A stretch of DNA of 64,000 bases from NCBI GenBank assembly GCA_947172415.1, contig OX359194.1, positions 8,456,401 through 8,520,400 of the forward strand. Direction: 5' to 3'. The stretch comes from Chondrosia reniformis (Eukaryota > Porifera > Demospongiae > Chondrillida > Chondrillidae). The translations under genes were made by a program, and so were the position numbers. Positions 1 to 13,000 of this stretch are shown piece by piece. The notes beneath the pieces are model-generated. The model saw nothing but the letters and a program-made list of their open reading frames with translations, had not been told where the DNA came from and did not search any database. The number at the start of each line of letters is the position of its first letter. Position 1 is the first letter of the stretch.

Positions 1-80
1 TCTCCCTCTCCCTCTCCCTCTCCCTCTCCCTCTCCCTCTCCCTCTCCCTCTCCCTCTCCCTCCCCCTCTCCCTCTCCCTG
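1..80. repeat. (TCTCCC)n simple repeat
   Basis: A pure pyrimidine hexamer array runs from the window edge to the AG that opens the first exon, so it doubles as the polypyrimidine tract of that 3' splice site. Its left end is outside the window. Confidence 0.9.
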
Positions 81-84
81 GTAG

Positions 85-1518
85 GGAGTGTATTGTTCCT
101 GATGTTTCAAGAGTGGCACCATTCGACTCTCCCCACTTGCACCTCTATATGGAGTACCCTAAGTCATTGTTTCAAAAGCATACCATTACTAGACAGTCTG
201 GACTAGTCTTACAAGACTTAGACAAGTATGCTTTTCAGATGATTGTGCAACATGGTCCAGCCATTGCATCATCCACCAATTACTTTATGTGGCTTTTTGT
301 CTTTGTTATTATAGACTGGCCTCAAAGGACTATGACGAATATGTCAAGTATCTCCTCCTGTAAGTACTAGAATGATCCATCCTGTAATAACCTAGTAGAG
401 ATAAGTATGTATACGTACATGAAAAATCTAAGATACCATTTTCCTACAATCCTCTGAAACACATGGACACTCAATTGACTCGGGTGTTCGTAACAGTGGT
501 TCTGTGTTTCCTATTGTGTTCAGTGGCTACCAATCATTTTGTAGAGTTCCTCGTCTCCTTGTTTTGCTTCCTTTGATGTTTTGTCTTCTCTGGTAATTGT
601 AGACATTCTGAGTTGCTGGATCACTCCTTGCTACCAACAGACTTCAACTTTGTCCCTTCAACAAAGGTAAATAGCGTACAGTGTTACCATATAAATATGT
701 ATGAAATGCACTTAGCCATATTTGGTGAAGAACTGCTTCTGATGCAAACAGTCATTGTTACGTTTGATTACTTTATCTTCTTTTTGTGTAAATATTAATT
801 ATTTTTAATTGTACTATTACACTATTGCATTCTGACAGTGTTTTTCTCACTGTACGTATATGTAGGAAAAGATTTATTCCTTTTTCATTGGAGAAGATAG
901 TGAAGACAGCTTTACAAATTGGATAGCTATTGCAAAGGTACATACAGTATTCACAGTAAGAAAACTTGTGATCAATCCTATATGTTTCCTCGGTATAGAT
1001 CCTAAAGTTGTGGTATTTGGATCCGAGAGGCCATCACAAGGTAACGTGAAAGTGCAGCATTTTATAGGTGCAGCGTATGGAAATTGTTTATTTACTGTTG
1101 TAAATATCCATTTCAATGAATCATTTTTTGTACATACTGTATATATAACTATGAATAATGTTGGGCAATCATGTGTGATGTTGGGCAATCCTGTGTGATG
1201 TTGGGTAATCCTGTGTGATGTTGGGCAATCATGTGTGATGTTGGGCAATCCTGTGTGATGTTGGGTAATCCTGTGTGATGTTGGGCAATCCTGTGTGATG
1301 TTGGGCAATCCTGTGTGATGTTGAATAATGTTTTATGATAGGGTGTGTGGAGGTTTAAAAGGAAAGGAAACCACATTTTATGTGTCAAATGTCCTTCACA
1401 CTTCTGCAAGTAAGTAAATACACTGTAGTTTTGGTATGTGGTAACTTGTGTGCTCCTCCTACACAGATACAAGCCAAAGGATGTAGAACCGATCAGACTT
1501 TGGCATGGAAGCTCCTGA
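85..1518 (+). CDS. 3' part of an unrecognised multi-exon gene
   Basis: At least five exons can be joined in frame. The first starts at 85 after a TAG acceptor and reads VAPFDSPHLHLYMEYPKSLF. Then come an exon from about 326 (LASKDYDEYVKYLL), one from about 602 (HSELLDHSLLPTDFNF), one from about 866 (EKIYSFFIGEDSEDSFTNW) and one from about 1341 (VWRFKRKGNHILCVKCPSHF). The last exon, from about 1468, ends PIRLWHGSS at a TGA at 1516-1518. Donors such as CT|gtaagt and AA|gtaagt keep the frame. The protein looks soluble, with a C-terminal CVKCPSHFC stretch that could bind a metal or form disulfides. I do not recognise the family. The 5' end lies outside the window. Confidence is for the presence of a gene, not for each exon edge. 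Confidence 0.6.
1152..1325. repeat. 20-bp minisatellite, about 9 copies
   Basis: Tandem copies of a unit beginning TGTGTGATGTTGGGCAATC lie in an intron of the first gene. The long minus-strand open frames across it (PNITQDCPTSH repeats) are by-products of the repeat. Confidence 0.9.
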
Positions 1519-2251
1519 CACCATAAATTATTGAACTTATTTTTTCCCCATTATTTCTCTCAGTGTATCCATAAGCACTTTTTAGTGATTTTACCTTTGT
1601 AATATATGAACCTGTGTATATTGGTTCTTTTATGAATATATATGTGATGAATGTTACATTGAAAAGTAGCACTTCACATCCAATCAGGTACTAGACCATT
1701 GTTTGAAGAAACGGATAGTGTCATTGGAAGATATTACATGAATACGTGCATGTGTGTGTTCAAAATGTTTGTTAGTAAGAAAGAGTACAAACATTATAAA
1801 AAACAAATACAAATCAATATCACTCAGCACATTGCATTCCTGAGCTCGTGGATTCACTAAGTTCTTCAAATTCACTGAAGAAAGGTCTGTGAAAGAAGTT
1901 TAATTTTATTGTTACACAATTTGTCATACAAAGTTGTTCCATGTAGAACTATAACATTGTGTTGTCACCAGAAATTGCCTTCCAATTGGAACATGACCAT
2001 AGTATATACATATACACACTTAAACTAGTCAGTTATTTTAAAGATGAGCAAGAATCTCAGATGAAAGTGTTGAAGATTGCGACTTTCAAGTGATGTAAAC
2101 TTGTTAATCCTGGCCCAACTGCCTAATTCCTCTGTCCCATCACAAGGTAGTGCCAGGTTCTGTTCCATTGTGTAGGAATTTCCTACAGAGAACCAACCAA
2201 CAGGTACAGCAGTCAAGAGTAGAAGTTAAAGCGATCAGTCTGTGGGCAAAT
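1519..2251. other. Intergenic: 3' UTR and upstream region
   Basis: I see no supported coding exon here. The stretch after 1518 is AT-rich and probably holds the 3' UTR and polyadenylation site of the first gene. Sequence from about 2100 may include an upstream exon or 5' UTR of the lipid phosphatase gene, but no start could be fixed there. Confidence 0.4.
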
Positions 2252-3769
2252 ATGTTTGCTTGCTTCTTCCCCAGATCTCTTTGCCTGGCTTATATCATCC
2301 TTGACTTCCTGGTGGGCGTGGCAGTGATTGTTCTCTTTTTCCCTTTGAACCAGCTTCTTCGCCAAGAGGTCTTCAAAAGGGGTTTCTTCTGCAACGATGA
2401 GAGTCTACGCTACTCCATTAAAGATGCAGGGACAGTTTCACCTTTTCTTGTGATTCTGGTCACTTTTGTGGTACCCTTAATTGCCGTGAGTATTTCAGAT
2501 CAATTAATAATTTTTTGTATTTTAGACGATAATCATCTACGTATGTACATATATATATATACATATACTCGATATGTATACTGTAATCTATGGTCTGTAA
2601 CTATATACGTATACTTTGTGATTATAAGGTGGTATTTCAAGAATACAGCAGTTTATTTTTTGAGGTGGTGAAGTTTATAAAACCAGTTAAACTGAAAGGG
2701 TCCTCAGATCCAGAGAAGGAAAAGGAAGAAGAAAAGGAAGAGAAAGAGGAGGATGGGGATGGCGAAGACAGTGACTCTAAGGAAACAAGAAAGGAGAGTT
2801 GCATGAGGAAGTTCCTTAAAGGATTTCTCCTTGCTCTCCTGCGCACCATATATGTAGAGATAATGGTCCTTCTGGCTTTTGTAGTAACTTCAATTGTTAC
2901 AGAATTTGGAAAAATAAATGCTGGAAGATTGAGACCATTCTTCTTCATGGCTTGTGCCCCTGACTTTGCTAGAATCAACTGCACCGATGAATTTGGTGAA
3001 TACCTCTACATTGAAGGGGATGTGTGCACTGGGAACCAGACAAGGCTGATTGATGAAGCCCGCAAGTCATGGCCAAGTGGCCATTCCTCCATGGCCTTTC
3101 AAGGGATGGTGTTTGCTATGGTGAGCTGTCCTGAGACTGAGAAATATGTACACCTGTTTATACGTAGATTTCCAAGTAGCCACCTCAATTGGTGTCCTCT
3201 CTAATTTAGTTGATTATATACTACATGCCTCAACTCAAGAAATCCATCATGGCGAGGACATTTCTGATGCTTGCATGTTTCCTCTTTGCGTTCTACACTG
3301 CCCTATCTCGTGTCTTTGACTACTGGCACCACTGGAGTGACGTGTTCTCTGGGGCCCTGCTTGGTACTGCTATTTCCTTGTTTGTGGTAAGCAATTACAG
3401 TCCTTCGATAACATATATTACAAGCATCAATAGTGTGTCATTGGTCTTCTCTTCTCCTACTCTAGTAGTATTACATTAGTATTTGTATCAATAAAGTTTA
3501 ATATTAACAAAGTGATAAGTAACTCTGGTCCCACAGTAAATATAAGACTTTGGTCACTTGGCTGGTTTGGCGTAATATGCTCATACATATATATCACTAA
3601 GAAAGTTGGTATATCATATTGAAAATTGATTATATTACCCCTCTGAATGCAGTACTATGCTTTTGTGTACAATGATGCCATGATCAACAAACTAGATGCG
3701 GCCTTAAGAGGTGAGACTACTGGAAAGGAGACAGAGGATGTTGATGCTGAGTCCGGACCAAAGGAGTGA
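2252..3769 (+). CDS. Phospholipid phosphatase (PAP2/LPP family)
   Basis: Members of this family are six-span membrane enzymes that remove phosphate from lipids such as phosphatidate and lysophosphatidate. Exons: 2252-2485, 2629-3120, 3210-3386 and 3653-3769 (stop TGA). All three phosphatase motifs are present: KINAGRLRP (C1), WPSGHSS (C2) and SRVFDYWHHWSD (C3, with the catalytic His). Hydrophobic segments flank them, and the extracytoplasmic loop holds two possible N-glycosylation sites (NCT, NQT). Unusual for the family is a highly charged insert of about 35 residues, rich in Glu and Lys, in the loop before the third span. The start is uncertain. ATG 2252 gives MFACFFPRSLCLAYI, but an AG at 2273-2274 could instead be the acceptor of an exon whose first coding exon lies upstream. 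I cannot tell which PLPP paralogue this is. Confidence 0.9.
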
Positions 3770-3911
3770 TAGCAGCCACTGAAATAACATTACAATTACA
3801 TAGGAATAGACAATAATGCATTAAGAGATAATTATAATATACTGTAGGACCAGTTGACACTATTGTATTGTGCAATGATTGAATGTGGCTATGTATTTAC
3901 TGCCACTAATA

Positions 3912-3996
3912 TACCGTATGGCGCTAAATTTTCGAGGCACAATTTTCGCGTTTTTCGCGGATGAGTTTCAACCGCGAAAATCCCCCATACGCGCGC
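3912..3996. mobile_element. Short inverted-repeat (MITE-like) element
   Basis: CCGTATGGCGCTAAATTTTCG at the left is loosely mirrored by CGCGAAAATCCCCCATACG at the right, with TTCGCG-rich sequence between. It is CpG-rich against AT-rich surroundings and ends about 35 bp before the XPF start codon, so it lies in the promoter or 5' UTR of that gene. Elements of this kind have no coding capacity. Confidence 0.55.
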
Positions 3997-4031
3997 CAAC
4001 AGGCAAAATGGCTGCATGAATCAGCCAAAAA

Positions 4032-7000
4032 ATGGAGTTTGTTAACGAAATCTTTGTGAACCTGCTTACAGAAGATGGTCTTCTGGTATTGGCTAGGTAT
4101 AGCAGCCGACTGCATTCTAAAGAACCACGTATATCACGTTTGAACTGCTTTATGTGTAGAGGACTGGGGCTAGATTTGATTGTAAGGAAATTTCTTCAAC
4201 TGTACTGCGACCCGTCCAACCTCGTTCTTGTAATGGGCTCAAATGCAGCAGAAGAGGTACATAGGCGCCTACTCTCCCAATATTCTCTCTGATCTCTTTA
4301 ATAAGTACGCTTTTGTACAGTAGCATTCATTGTATGACAATGGGCCTGACTCCCCGCCCAACTATGCATGTACACATCACGTGATCACGTGTTTGTTGCA
4401 GGAGTACTTTGTAGATGAACTGCTGGTCCAAGGCGTTCCATTGCCACAGCTTCCCAAACAAGTCACCAATGAAGTTTCAGCCAAGGAAAGGTACATCATC
4501 CCATAATGGTCGTGCACCCCTTCATGTTAGTTACTTCATGTTAGTGGATCATCACTTCTGATACTGTACACAGGGAGTCATTGTATCTCAAGGGGGGAGT
4601 ACTGTTTGTGACGTCTCGCATCCTGGTTGTTGATTTGCTCAAGAAGACTTGTCCGGTGGATAAAGTGGCTGGCCTCATTGTCTTGCACGCAGAGAGAGTT
4701 ACGGATGAGTCTTGTGAAACATTTATATTGCAACTTTTCCGACAAGATAATAAAGTATAATTTGTGTACTGAAGCACTGTTATGTACGAGTTAGGTAATT
4801 CTGCACAATATTTATAGGTAGGGTTTATCAAGGCATTCTCAGATGTTCCAGAAATGCTAACAGGTCAATTTGGAAAAGTGGAAAGATTGATGAGGAATAT
4901 GTTTCTTCGTAACCTCCTCATTTTCCCAAGGTAAGTGAGGGCTGGTGGGACCATAGAGCTATGAGGTTGAATGTCCTGTCCATCCACCAATCAGATTCCA
5001 CGCTTCAGTGGTGGCCAGCTTATCACAGCATCAGGTTTGTACATCATACAGTACATACACGACATCTAGTGAATCCACCGGATCCACTGGATCCATTGGA
5101 TCCATGCCAATTGGGAGATTACATGAACTACAACTTCAAGAGGTCCTATACTGCTGTATATGCTTCCACTTTCGTTGAACATGGTAGTGGTTATGTCAAC
5201 TGATATGGTCGCTTCTATTCCTCTAGCCAGAGGTTGTTGAACTGAGGGAACAAATGAGTCCTTCCATGTGTTCCATTCAAGTAGCCATCTTGGATGTGAT
5301 GAAAGCATGTATTAATGAGCTACACCAGTGTAACCCTTCAGTAAGACAAGAAATGAATAACTTTGCTTCCATCTTCAAACCTTTTCCTCCTCTAGATTGA
5401 TAAAGACCTCTTTGTAATGGAAAATTGTCTCACCAAATCGTTTGATGTTGCTGTCCGACTTCAGTTGGATCCAGTATGGAACCAATTAGTCAGTTCTATC
5501 TCAATTAGTAATCTGCATACCAGTATGCCACACCCTCACAACACACCCCATGCCACACCCTCGCAACACACCCCATGCCACACCCTCACAACACACCCCA
5601 TGCCACACCCTCGCAACACACCCCATGCCACACCCTCGCAACACACCCCATGCCACACCCTCGCAAACACACCCCATGCCACACCCTCGCAAACACACCC
5701 CATGCCACACCCTCACAACACACTCCTTGGTGTAACCTTTGCAGGGCAAGAAGACAAAGCAACTGGTTTTCGATCTGAAGACCATGAGATCAATGCTATA
5801 GTAATGAGATGGTTGTAATAACCAACTTGTTATGTACCTTTGGCCTTTTTGCATGTGCAGCTACTTAATTCAGTATGACAGCGTCACCTTCTATTATTTT
5901 GTTGAGCGACTGAGGTAATAGATATCTTCACCTTACCTGGTCACACAACTTACAAGTGTTGTTTCTGTCAGGAATGGTGAGGCATTGGGAAGGAACTTCT
6001 CAGATCACTCTGGATGGCTCTTCACTGACGCTGCTAACACATTATTCACAGTAAGCAGATCTCATACAAGAGAGACACTCTTATAGTTTAGTCAACTAAG
6101 CTTCACTGGCTTAACCATTAGAGGTAGCTGTTCCAGCGAACTGGCTACAAAGATGTGGGAATAACTAGGGGATCCCCTAAACTTGTGTTTACATGCCCGG
6201 TTGTTGTTTGAAGACGTTTCTCTGTTTTACTGTTACAGCAAGCACGGTGCAGAGTGTTTGAAAATCAAAATCTAGGAAAAGGGAAAGGGAAAAAGAAAAA
6301 AACGTATACACCTAAATTACATTGGTATAATTCAACACTTAATGTTTTTTCTTAAATCAGCTGTAGTGCTAAGGGTGAAACAGACACTGTTGAAGGAGGT
6401 AGAACTGTTGAGAAATTGTCTTTAAGTTTTAGAATTGACTTTCCACATTTTCTTTTAGATCTCATTCTTGAAGAACCTCCAAAATGGAAGCTTCTTCAAC
6501 AGATTCTGGAAGAAGTCAGTCAGTCAGTGAAGGACTCTGCAGGTAGCTACCTCTCACTGTGTGGTGTGACATGTTTCCATTTCCAATTGGCTTTTATGAC
6601 CTTCAGAATCTGAATGTGTCCGAACACTAGTGGTTGCCAATGATGAGCGTACATGCTATCAACTGAAAGAGGTATATAAGACAAGATATCACGTTAGATG
6701 AAGTTTTACATATGTTCTGTAGCCTGTCATTAGTATAGAAGAAATGCTTAACATCGATTATTGTGAAAAAACACCTTTAATGAAAAGAGAGTTATTGCAC
6801 TAAACCAGTGCCAGTGCAAAGGCTATAATAATGTCAGGAGATGTTACACCTGACTGACCAACCAAGTGACCAAAGTCTGATCTTGGTCAGGATCAAAGTC
6901 TGATCTTGGTCGGGATCAAGAGATCAGACTTCGGTCTCCAAACCAAGATCAGACTTCGGTCTCCCAACCAAGATCAGACTTCTGTCTCCCAACCAAGATC

Positions 7001-10000
7001 AGACTTCTGTCTCCCAACCAAGATCAGACTTCGGTCTCCCAACCAAGATCAGACTTCTGTCTCCCAACCAAGATCAGACTTTGGTCTCCCAACCAAGATC
7101 AGACTTCTGTCTCCCAACCAAGAGATCAGACTTCGGTCTCCCAACCAAGATCAGACTTCTGTCTCCCAACCAAGATCAGACTTTGGTCTCCCAACCAAGA
7201 TCAAACTTCGGTCTCCCAACCAAGATCAAACTTCTGTCTCCCAACCAAGATCAGACTTCGGTCTCCCAACCAAGATCATACTTCGGTCTCCCAACCAAGA
7301 TCAGACTTCTGTCTCCCAACCAAGAGATCAGACTTCTGTCTCCCAACCAAGAGATCAGACTTCTGTCTCCCAACCAAGATCAAACTTCGGTCTCCCAACC
7401 AAGATCAGACTTCGGTCTCCCAACCAAGAGATCAGACTTTGGTAGCACTATTAAGAGGCTACCAGCGACCCAAATTCACCACTAAGAGTAGACCACACTG
7501 ATAATCCCTAATAAGGCCAAAACACTTGGTTACTTGGTTGGTCAAGTATAATATCTCCCAGTGAAATTTTAATCATATTATCTGATTAATATATACTTGT
7601 ACCACTGAATAATATTATGTATTGCGTATGTATCTGTAGTTCATAGTCAGTGGGAATGGGAGGGAACTATTGCTGAGAACATTTAGACGACTCTGCGGTC
7701 CTGTCACCTCCTCTGATGGTTGCCATGGCAGCAAAACATCTGGTTACCATAATAAAAAGACTAGGAAGAGACCCAATCAGAAACAGGTGAGCATCTGAGA
7801 GAGTGTTCCTGAGTGACTGGAGAATCTCTTTTAATTTCCCTCCAAGACACTTTCTAAGCATGCAAAGAAGAAGAAATTAATAGAAGAAAACAGCAATGAA
7901 GAGTCTGCTCAGGAAAGGTACATTCTCTGCAGTTGGTTAATGTCATGGTAACTAGTTTTGTTTTTCAACAATTAGAATAAAGTCATCAAATGATGATAAT
8001 GAAAGACAATCAAATATGGTAAGTCTGCTATGTTTGTTTGTTTGTATTTATATGATATTTGGAGTTGGATTCCTAACATTGTCTACTAACCTAGTGTGAT
8101 TAACATGTGTATTCACCACCTCACACCACCTCACACCACCTCACACCGCCTCACACCACCTCACACCACCTCACACCACCTCACACCACCTCACACCACC
8201 TCACACCACCTCACACCGCCTCACACCGCCTCACACCATCTCACACCACCTCACACCACCTCACACACCTCACACCGCCTCACACCATCTCACACACCTC
8301 ACACTGCCTCACACCGCCTCACACACCTCACACCATCTCACACCACCTCATAGGAGCCACTTAATATTAATGAAGATTACAACTGCCTAATGGAAGAGGA
8401 AGATGAGACATCTGATGAGTTTGATCCAAAACTACTAGACAGTGCTCATGGAGTCCTTGGTCCAGAAGTTGTCATTTTTTATCCTTTGAAGTCTAACAGG
8501 TATCAATCATCCATCCATCCACCCATCCATCCACCCACCCGCCCATCCATCCATCCATCCACCCATCCAACCACCCATCCACCCACCCATCCACCCATCC
8601 ACCCACCCATCCACCCACCCATCCATCCACTCATCCACCCATCCACCCACCCATCCATCCATCCACCCATTTGCCCATGGTTATAGCTACAGTAAGTCAT
8701 TTCTGCTGTACAGCCACAACTATGGCTTCTCCAGAGCTCTATCTGATAACCAGCCGCGCTATGTAGTGTTATATGATGCTGATGTGGCATGCATCAGACA
8801 GCTGGAGGTGAGATGCCCTATTTCAGCTGCACACATGTCAACCAGTCCACCCTATGCATGCCCAGGTGTATAAGGCACAGAACGTGGGAGTGCCACTGAG
8901 AGTGTATGTGATGTTCTATGACAGCTCAGTAGAAGAACAGGTATGTGGGAATATTGTACCCCTTTGCCTAGGAATTTAATTAATTTGGAGTATTATTTAC
9001 TGCTTCAACCACACAGAGATACCTAACAGCACTTTACAAAGAAAAGGATTCTTTTCATTCTTTGATCAAGACTAAAAGTGTACGTCAACTGAAAACTAAT
9101 CATATTATTTCAGCGCCTGGCAGCCTAAGAAGAAATGGCTTGACATGTAATAAGATATTCTAATCTGTATTGGCCATATACCTGATACTTTATATTAATG
9201 CCAGTTACCTGATGTAATTGATTGAAATAGCAAATACCTGGAATTATAAAACTAGTAGGCTGCCGCCCCCACATAGTAAGGCTTACACTTCATACTTTAC
9301 AATCCAATCGGTAATTGGTAAACAGGTTATCTCTGCATGGTGACGTCATTCTAGTGGGAAGTATGTTCAACTGGTAGTCGGGAGTGCTAACCGATTACCG
9401 ATTGCAATGTCTGGTCTGGACAACTGAACCAAGAAGTACTGTATTAAAAGGCCATTGGAATTAGGAAATCTGCCGCCCCCACACTTGTGTTATGTGGCTA
9501 CTTTCTTATACCTATAGTTGGTATACAACTTTATATATGATTCTAAGCTCTAAAGAAAAGGAAACAAAACTTTTCAAATTGAATTTATTTACATATAAAT
9601 ATAGTATTGCAATAATTGTATGTGGACCAATACATAATTATATGGAATAAGGATGTCTTCTAACTGCGTCGAACTTATCTTTGTAAAGGTTCATCTTTCG
9701 ACTTTGGGAGCATCTGGAGACGCAGTTTTTTCAATTCTGAAAGGCAGAAAGAATAATCGAAAAAACTGCGTCTCCAGACGCTCCCAAAGTCAAAAGATGA
9801 CCCTTTACAAAGACATAATTATATGTCAATCAAAAGTGACAATCAGAAGTAAAAATGAATGCAATATAGGAGCTGTCCCTAATAATTCAGTACTATGAAA
9901 CTGCAAGTTAGTTCTCTTCATAAAGGATCAATTCAGCATTACTCCATGTCTGTTATCCAATCATTCCAATCCAATTTTGCAATCTTCAGACTATGGTGAT

Positions 10001-13000
10001 CCCACAAGAGCAAGATGGGAAAACTGTGTCTCCTACTCACCTAATTAGAGGATCATCCTCCATAATGGCTGATGCGGTGGATACACGTAAGGCTGGTGGG
10101 AGAGAGGCCTCCATAGAGCAGCAGGTTCATATCTTATTAAGTGTATATACGTATGTTAATATATATACGTACATTTGTATGTCTTACTAAGTGTATATAT
10201 GTATGTTAATATATATACGTACATTTGTATGTCTTACTAAGTGTATATACGTATGTTAATATATATATGTACATTTGTATGTCTTACTAAGTGTATATAC
10301 GTATGTTAATATATATACGTACATTTGTATGTCTTACTAAGTGTATATACGTATATTAATATATATACGTACATTTGTATGTCTTTCTAAGTGATATATT
10401 TGTATGTCTTACTAAGTGAATATACGTTTGTATGTTTTACTTTTTACACATGTAAAATATTTACTCAAAAGATCTTTTTTTTTAAAGTAGGAAACACTCC
10501 TTTTCCTATTTTTTTGTATTGGAACAGATATTGGTTGATATGAGAGAATTTAGAAGTGCTCTGCCATCCCTGATTCACAGAAGTGGTACAAATGTAGTTC
10601 CACTTACATTGCAGGTACACAAAGCTGACTTCAATATAAGTGCTTTTGGGAACTATTCCTTAAAAGCCCCCATTCTAGTCTAGTTACAAGGCTGTGGTTG
10701 CTATGGTGATTCATGCTTTATAAAGTCTGGTACTATTGTAAATTATTATATAAAATAATAGCATTAGATTACTGCGCTGGCTGTCAGGAAATACAAGCAA
10801 GAAAATGAATAAACATATATACGTATATATAGTACTCCTAGTGATACATAGCTTTTACCTCTCTTTATTTGCACTAATTAGTTTTCAAAGAAGACTTACT
10901 GAATCCTTTTAGGTTGGAGATTACATACTCACTCCTGACATTTGTGTGGAAAGGAAGTCTTTGAATGACCTAATTAGTTCTTTGAATTCAGGACGCTTGT
11001 AAGATTGCAGTATACGTATATGTGTCTCATATACTGTACAACAGAAAGGGGTCCTCTTGAATATGTTCTACTGTATATTTCTAGATATAATCAGGCTACT
11101 GCAATGATGAGATTTTACCGGAAACCACTCCTCTTAATTGAATTCTCCAATCACCAGTCTTTCTCACTACAGGTAATTATGGTAGCTTGCATGAAAAAAA
11201 CATGTGTTTTACATACGTATCTGTATCTCAAGTGTTTTTGAACCACACATTGAAGTCTAATTTTATTTCCTAGCCAAAGTCAGCCTATACCGGAGAATTG
11301 TCTTTACAGAACATCTCATCAAAATTAGTTCTATTTACGCTTCACTTTCCAAAGGTATTAAACAGAGTGTTCAGTAAGACAAAACCTCTTTGTATATCTC
11401 GCCAGCATACCATTATATATTTCATCAGGATAACCATTATATATTTCATCAGCATAACCATTATATATTTCATCAGCATAACCATTATATATTTCATCAG
11501 CATTTGGTAACCATGTAATTTGGTGTAGGTTCAAATAGTTTGGACAAGATCTCCACATGCTACAGCGGAACTATTTATGGAATTTAAGGTTTATATAAGC
11601 TGCTATTTTAACTGTTTAGTTTATCCATTTCATGCAAAGTTTTGATGGTGTCTTTTCCTTAAAAGGGTAATTTGTTATTGGTAATATATATTCCTGTGCT
11701 GGAGTGCTTATTGTGACATCAGTAACTGAATAGACACTTTGCAGGAATCCCTCAATATATCCCATTGTATGGTTTAAAGGAATTGATTGTGGTTCTGTAG
11801 GTACAGTGGGATCAACCCACAAACATGCAATCGTCCACTTAAGGTTCTATCCGAAACCGTACGATTATGCTTTCGGTATGCGGATATAGGCGGTTGTATT
11901 CCGACGAAGAGTTTCGAAACGATTTCTCACCTCGATATTACAATAGGAAGAGTTTCGAAACGATTTCTCACCTCGATATTACAATACGAAGAGTTTCGAA
12001 CGATTTCTCACCTCGATAATATGACGGTGTGACAATACGCGAAACGAAATGGCTGAAAAAGCAACAAAAATGCAAAAAACAGCACTCTATATTATGTATA
12101 CAGAACTGCGACTATGTGACAGTACCTTGTTAGTGAGAGGTTTCACTAAGCCCAGGTGTCATATATGTAGATTATGTATGTATTGTAAAGCTGTACTGAT
12201 GTTGTAGCTTCATTGTTAAACTTGTTTCATTATTCACCCAAATCTTATCCTGCCAAGCTTAACTTCTTTGTAAAATATTTGATGAAGACCATTGTTGGCC
12301 AAGATACACATATTAATTGATCTAGTTTCCCAGTGAGAATGTAGCCACATTATTGACATTTGACCCCAGGGTCCCTGTATACTCAGTATGTCCTTCACTG
12401 TCTTGGAATTCTTTAATATGCAGAAGGGGAAACCCCAGCCAGACGAGGAGACAGCTGTACAAGTGGGTGTTGGTGCCGGTGCTCCACAGATCAGCTCCTC
12501 CTTTAGTAGTGCTCCTATGGTATGTCAGTATGATGCACTGAAGACATAGTGGTTGCAATGGAGTCTTGGGAGAGCCCTGCTCTTAAGCTATAGTTAGTAG
12601 GAATATAAAGACAATAGAAGATCTTCATATAAAGACAATAGGGTAATATCTGCAGTGGATCCAAGGAACTTTGCAAAGTCTTCCAGGATCACTGGTCAGA
12701 GGTGGTGTTCCTGAAAGCAATTATCTAGCTCAATTTAGGAATAAACAGAAGACTTAGGTATCCTCATCCAAAAGTTCTCATAAGGTTTAGTTCCATATAC
12801 GCCTCTTACTGTAGAATGGATGTAGCATTTAGGAAAATTGGTATTTTAGATAGCAATAGAATTCAATTAAACTGAATTTTTAAGGTGTTCAATGTCTTGC
12901 ATCATAAGAAAGTAATATAATCCTAACAGTACAGGTATGGAGGAAATTGAATACCTTAAACTAACTACTGTACTGCCCAAAATTACCCAAAATTAAGGAA

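Noticed and set aside
6925..7440. Regular 25-bp repeats considered as a CRISPR array
   Set aside because: Units are directly adjacent with no unique spacers, and the sequence is an intron of an animal gene.
6906..7485. Long plus-strand open frames with a repeated SDFGLPTKI motif
   Set aside because: They come from a 25-bp intronic minisatellite between two clear XPF exons; frames shift with unit variants and there is no matching splice context.
10997..11241. Open frame [16 protein letters not shown] across 11005-11241
   Set aside because: It crosses an intron and enters the XPF exon ([17 protein letters not shown]) in frame; only the latter part is coding.
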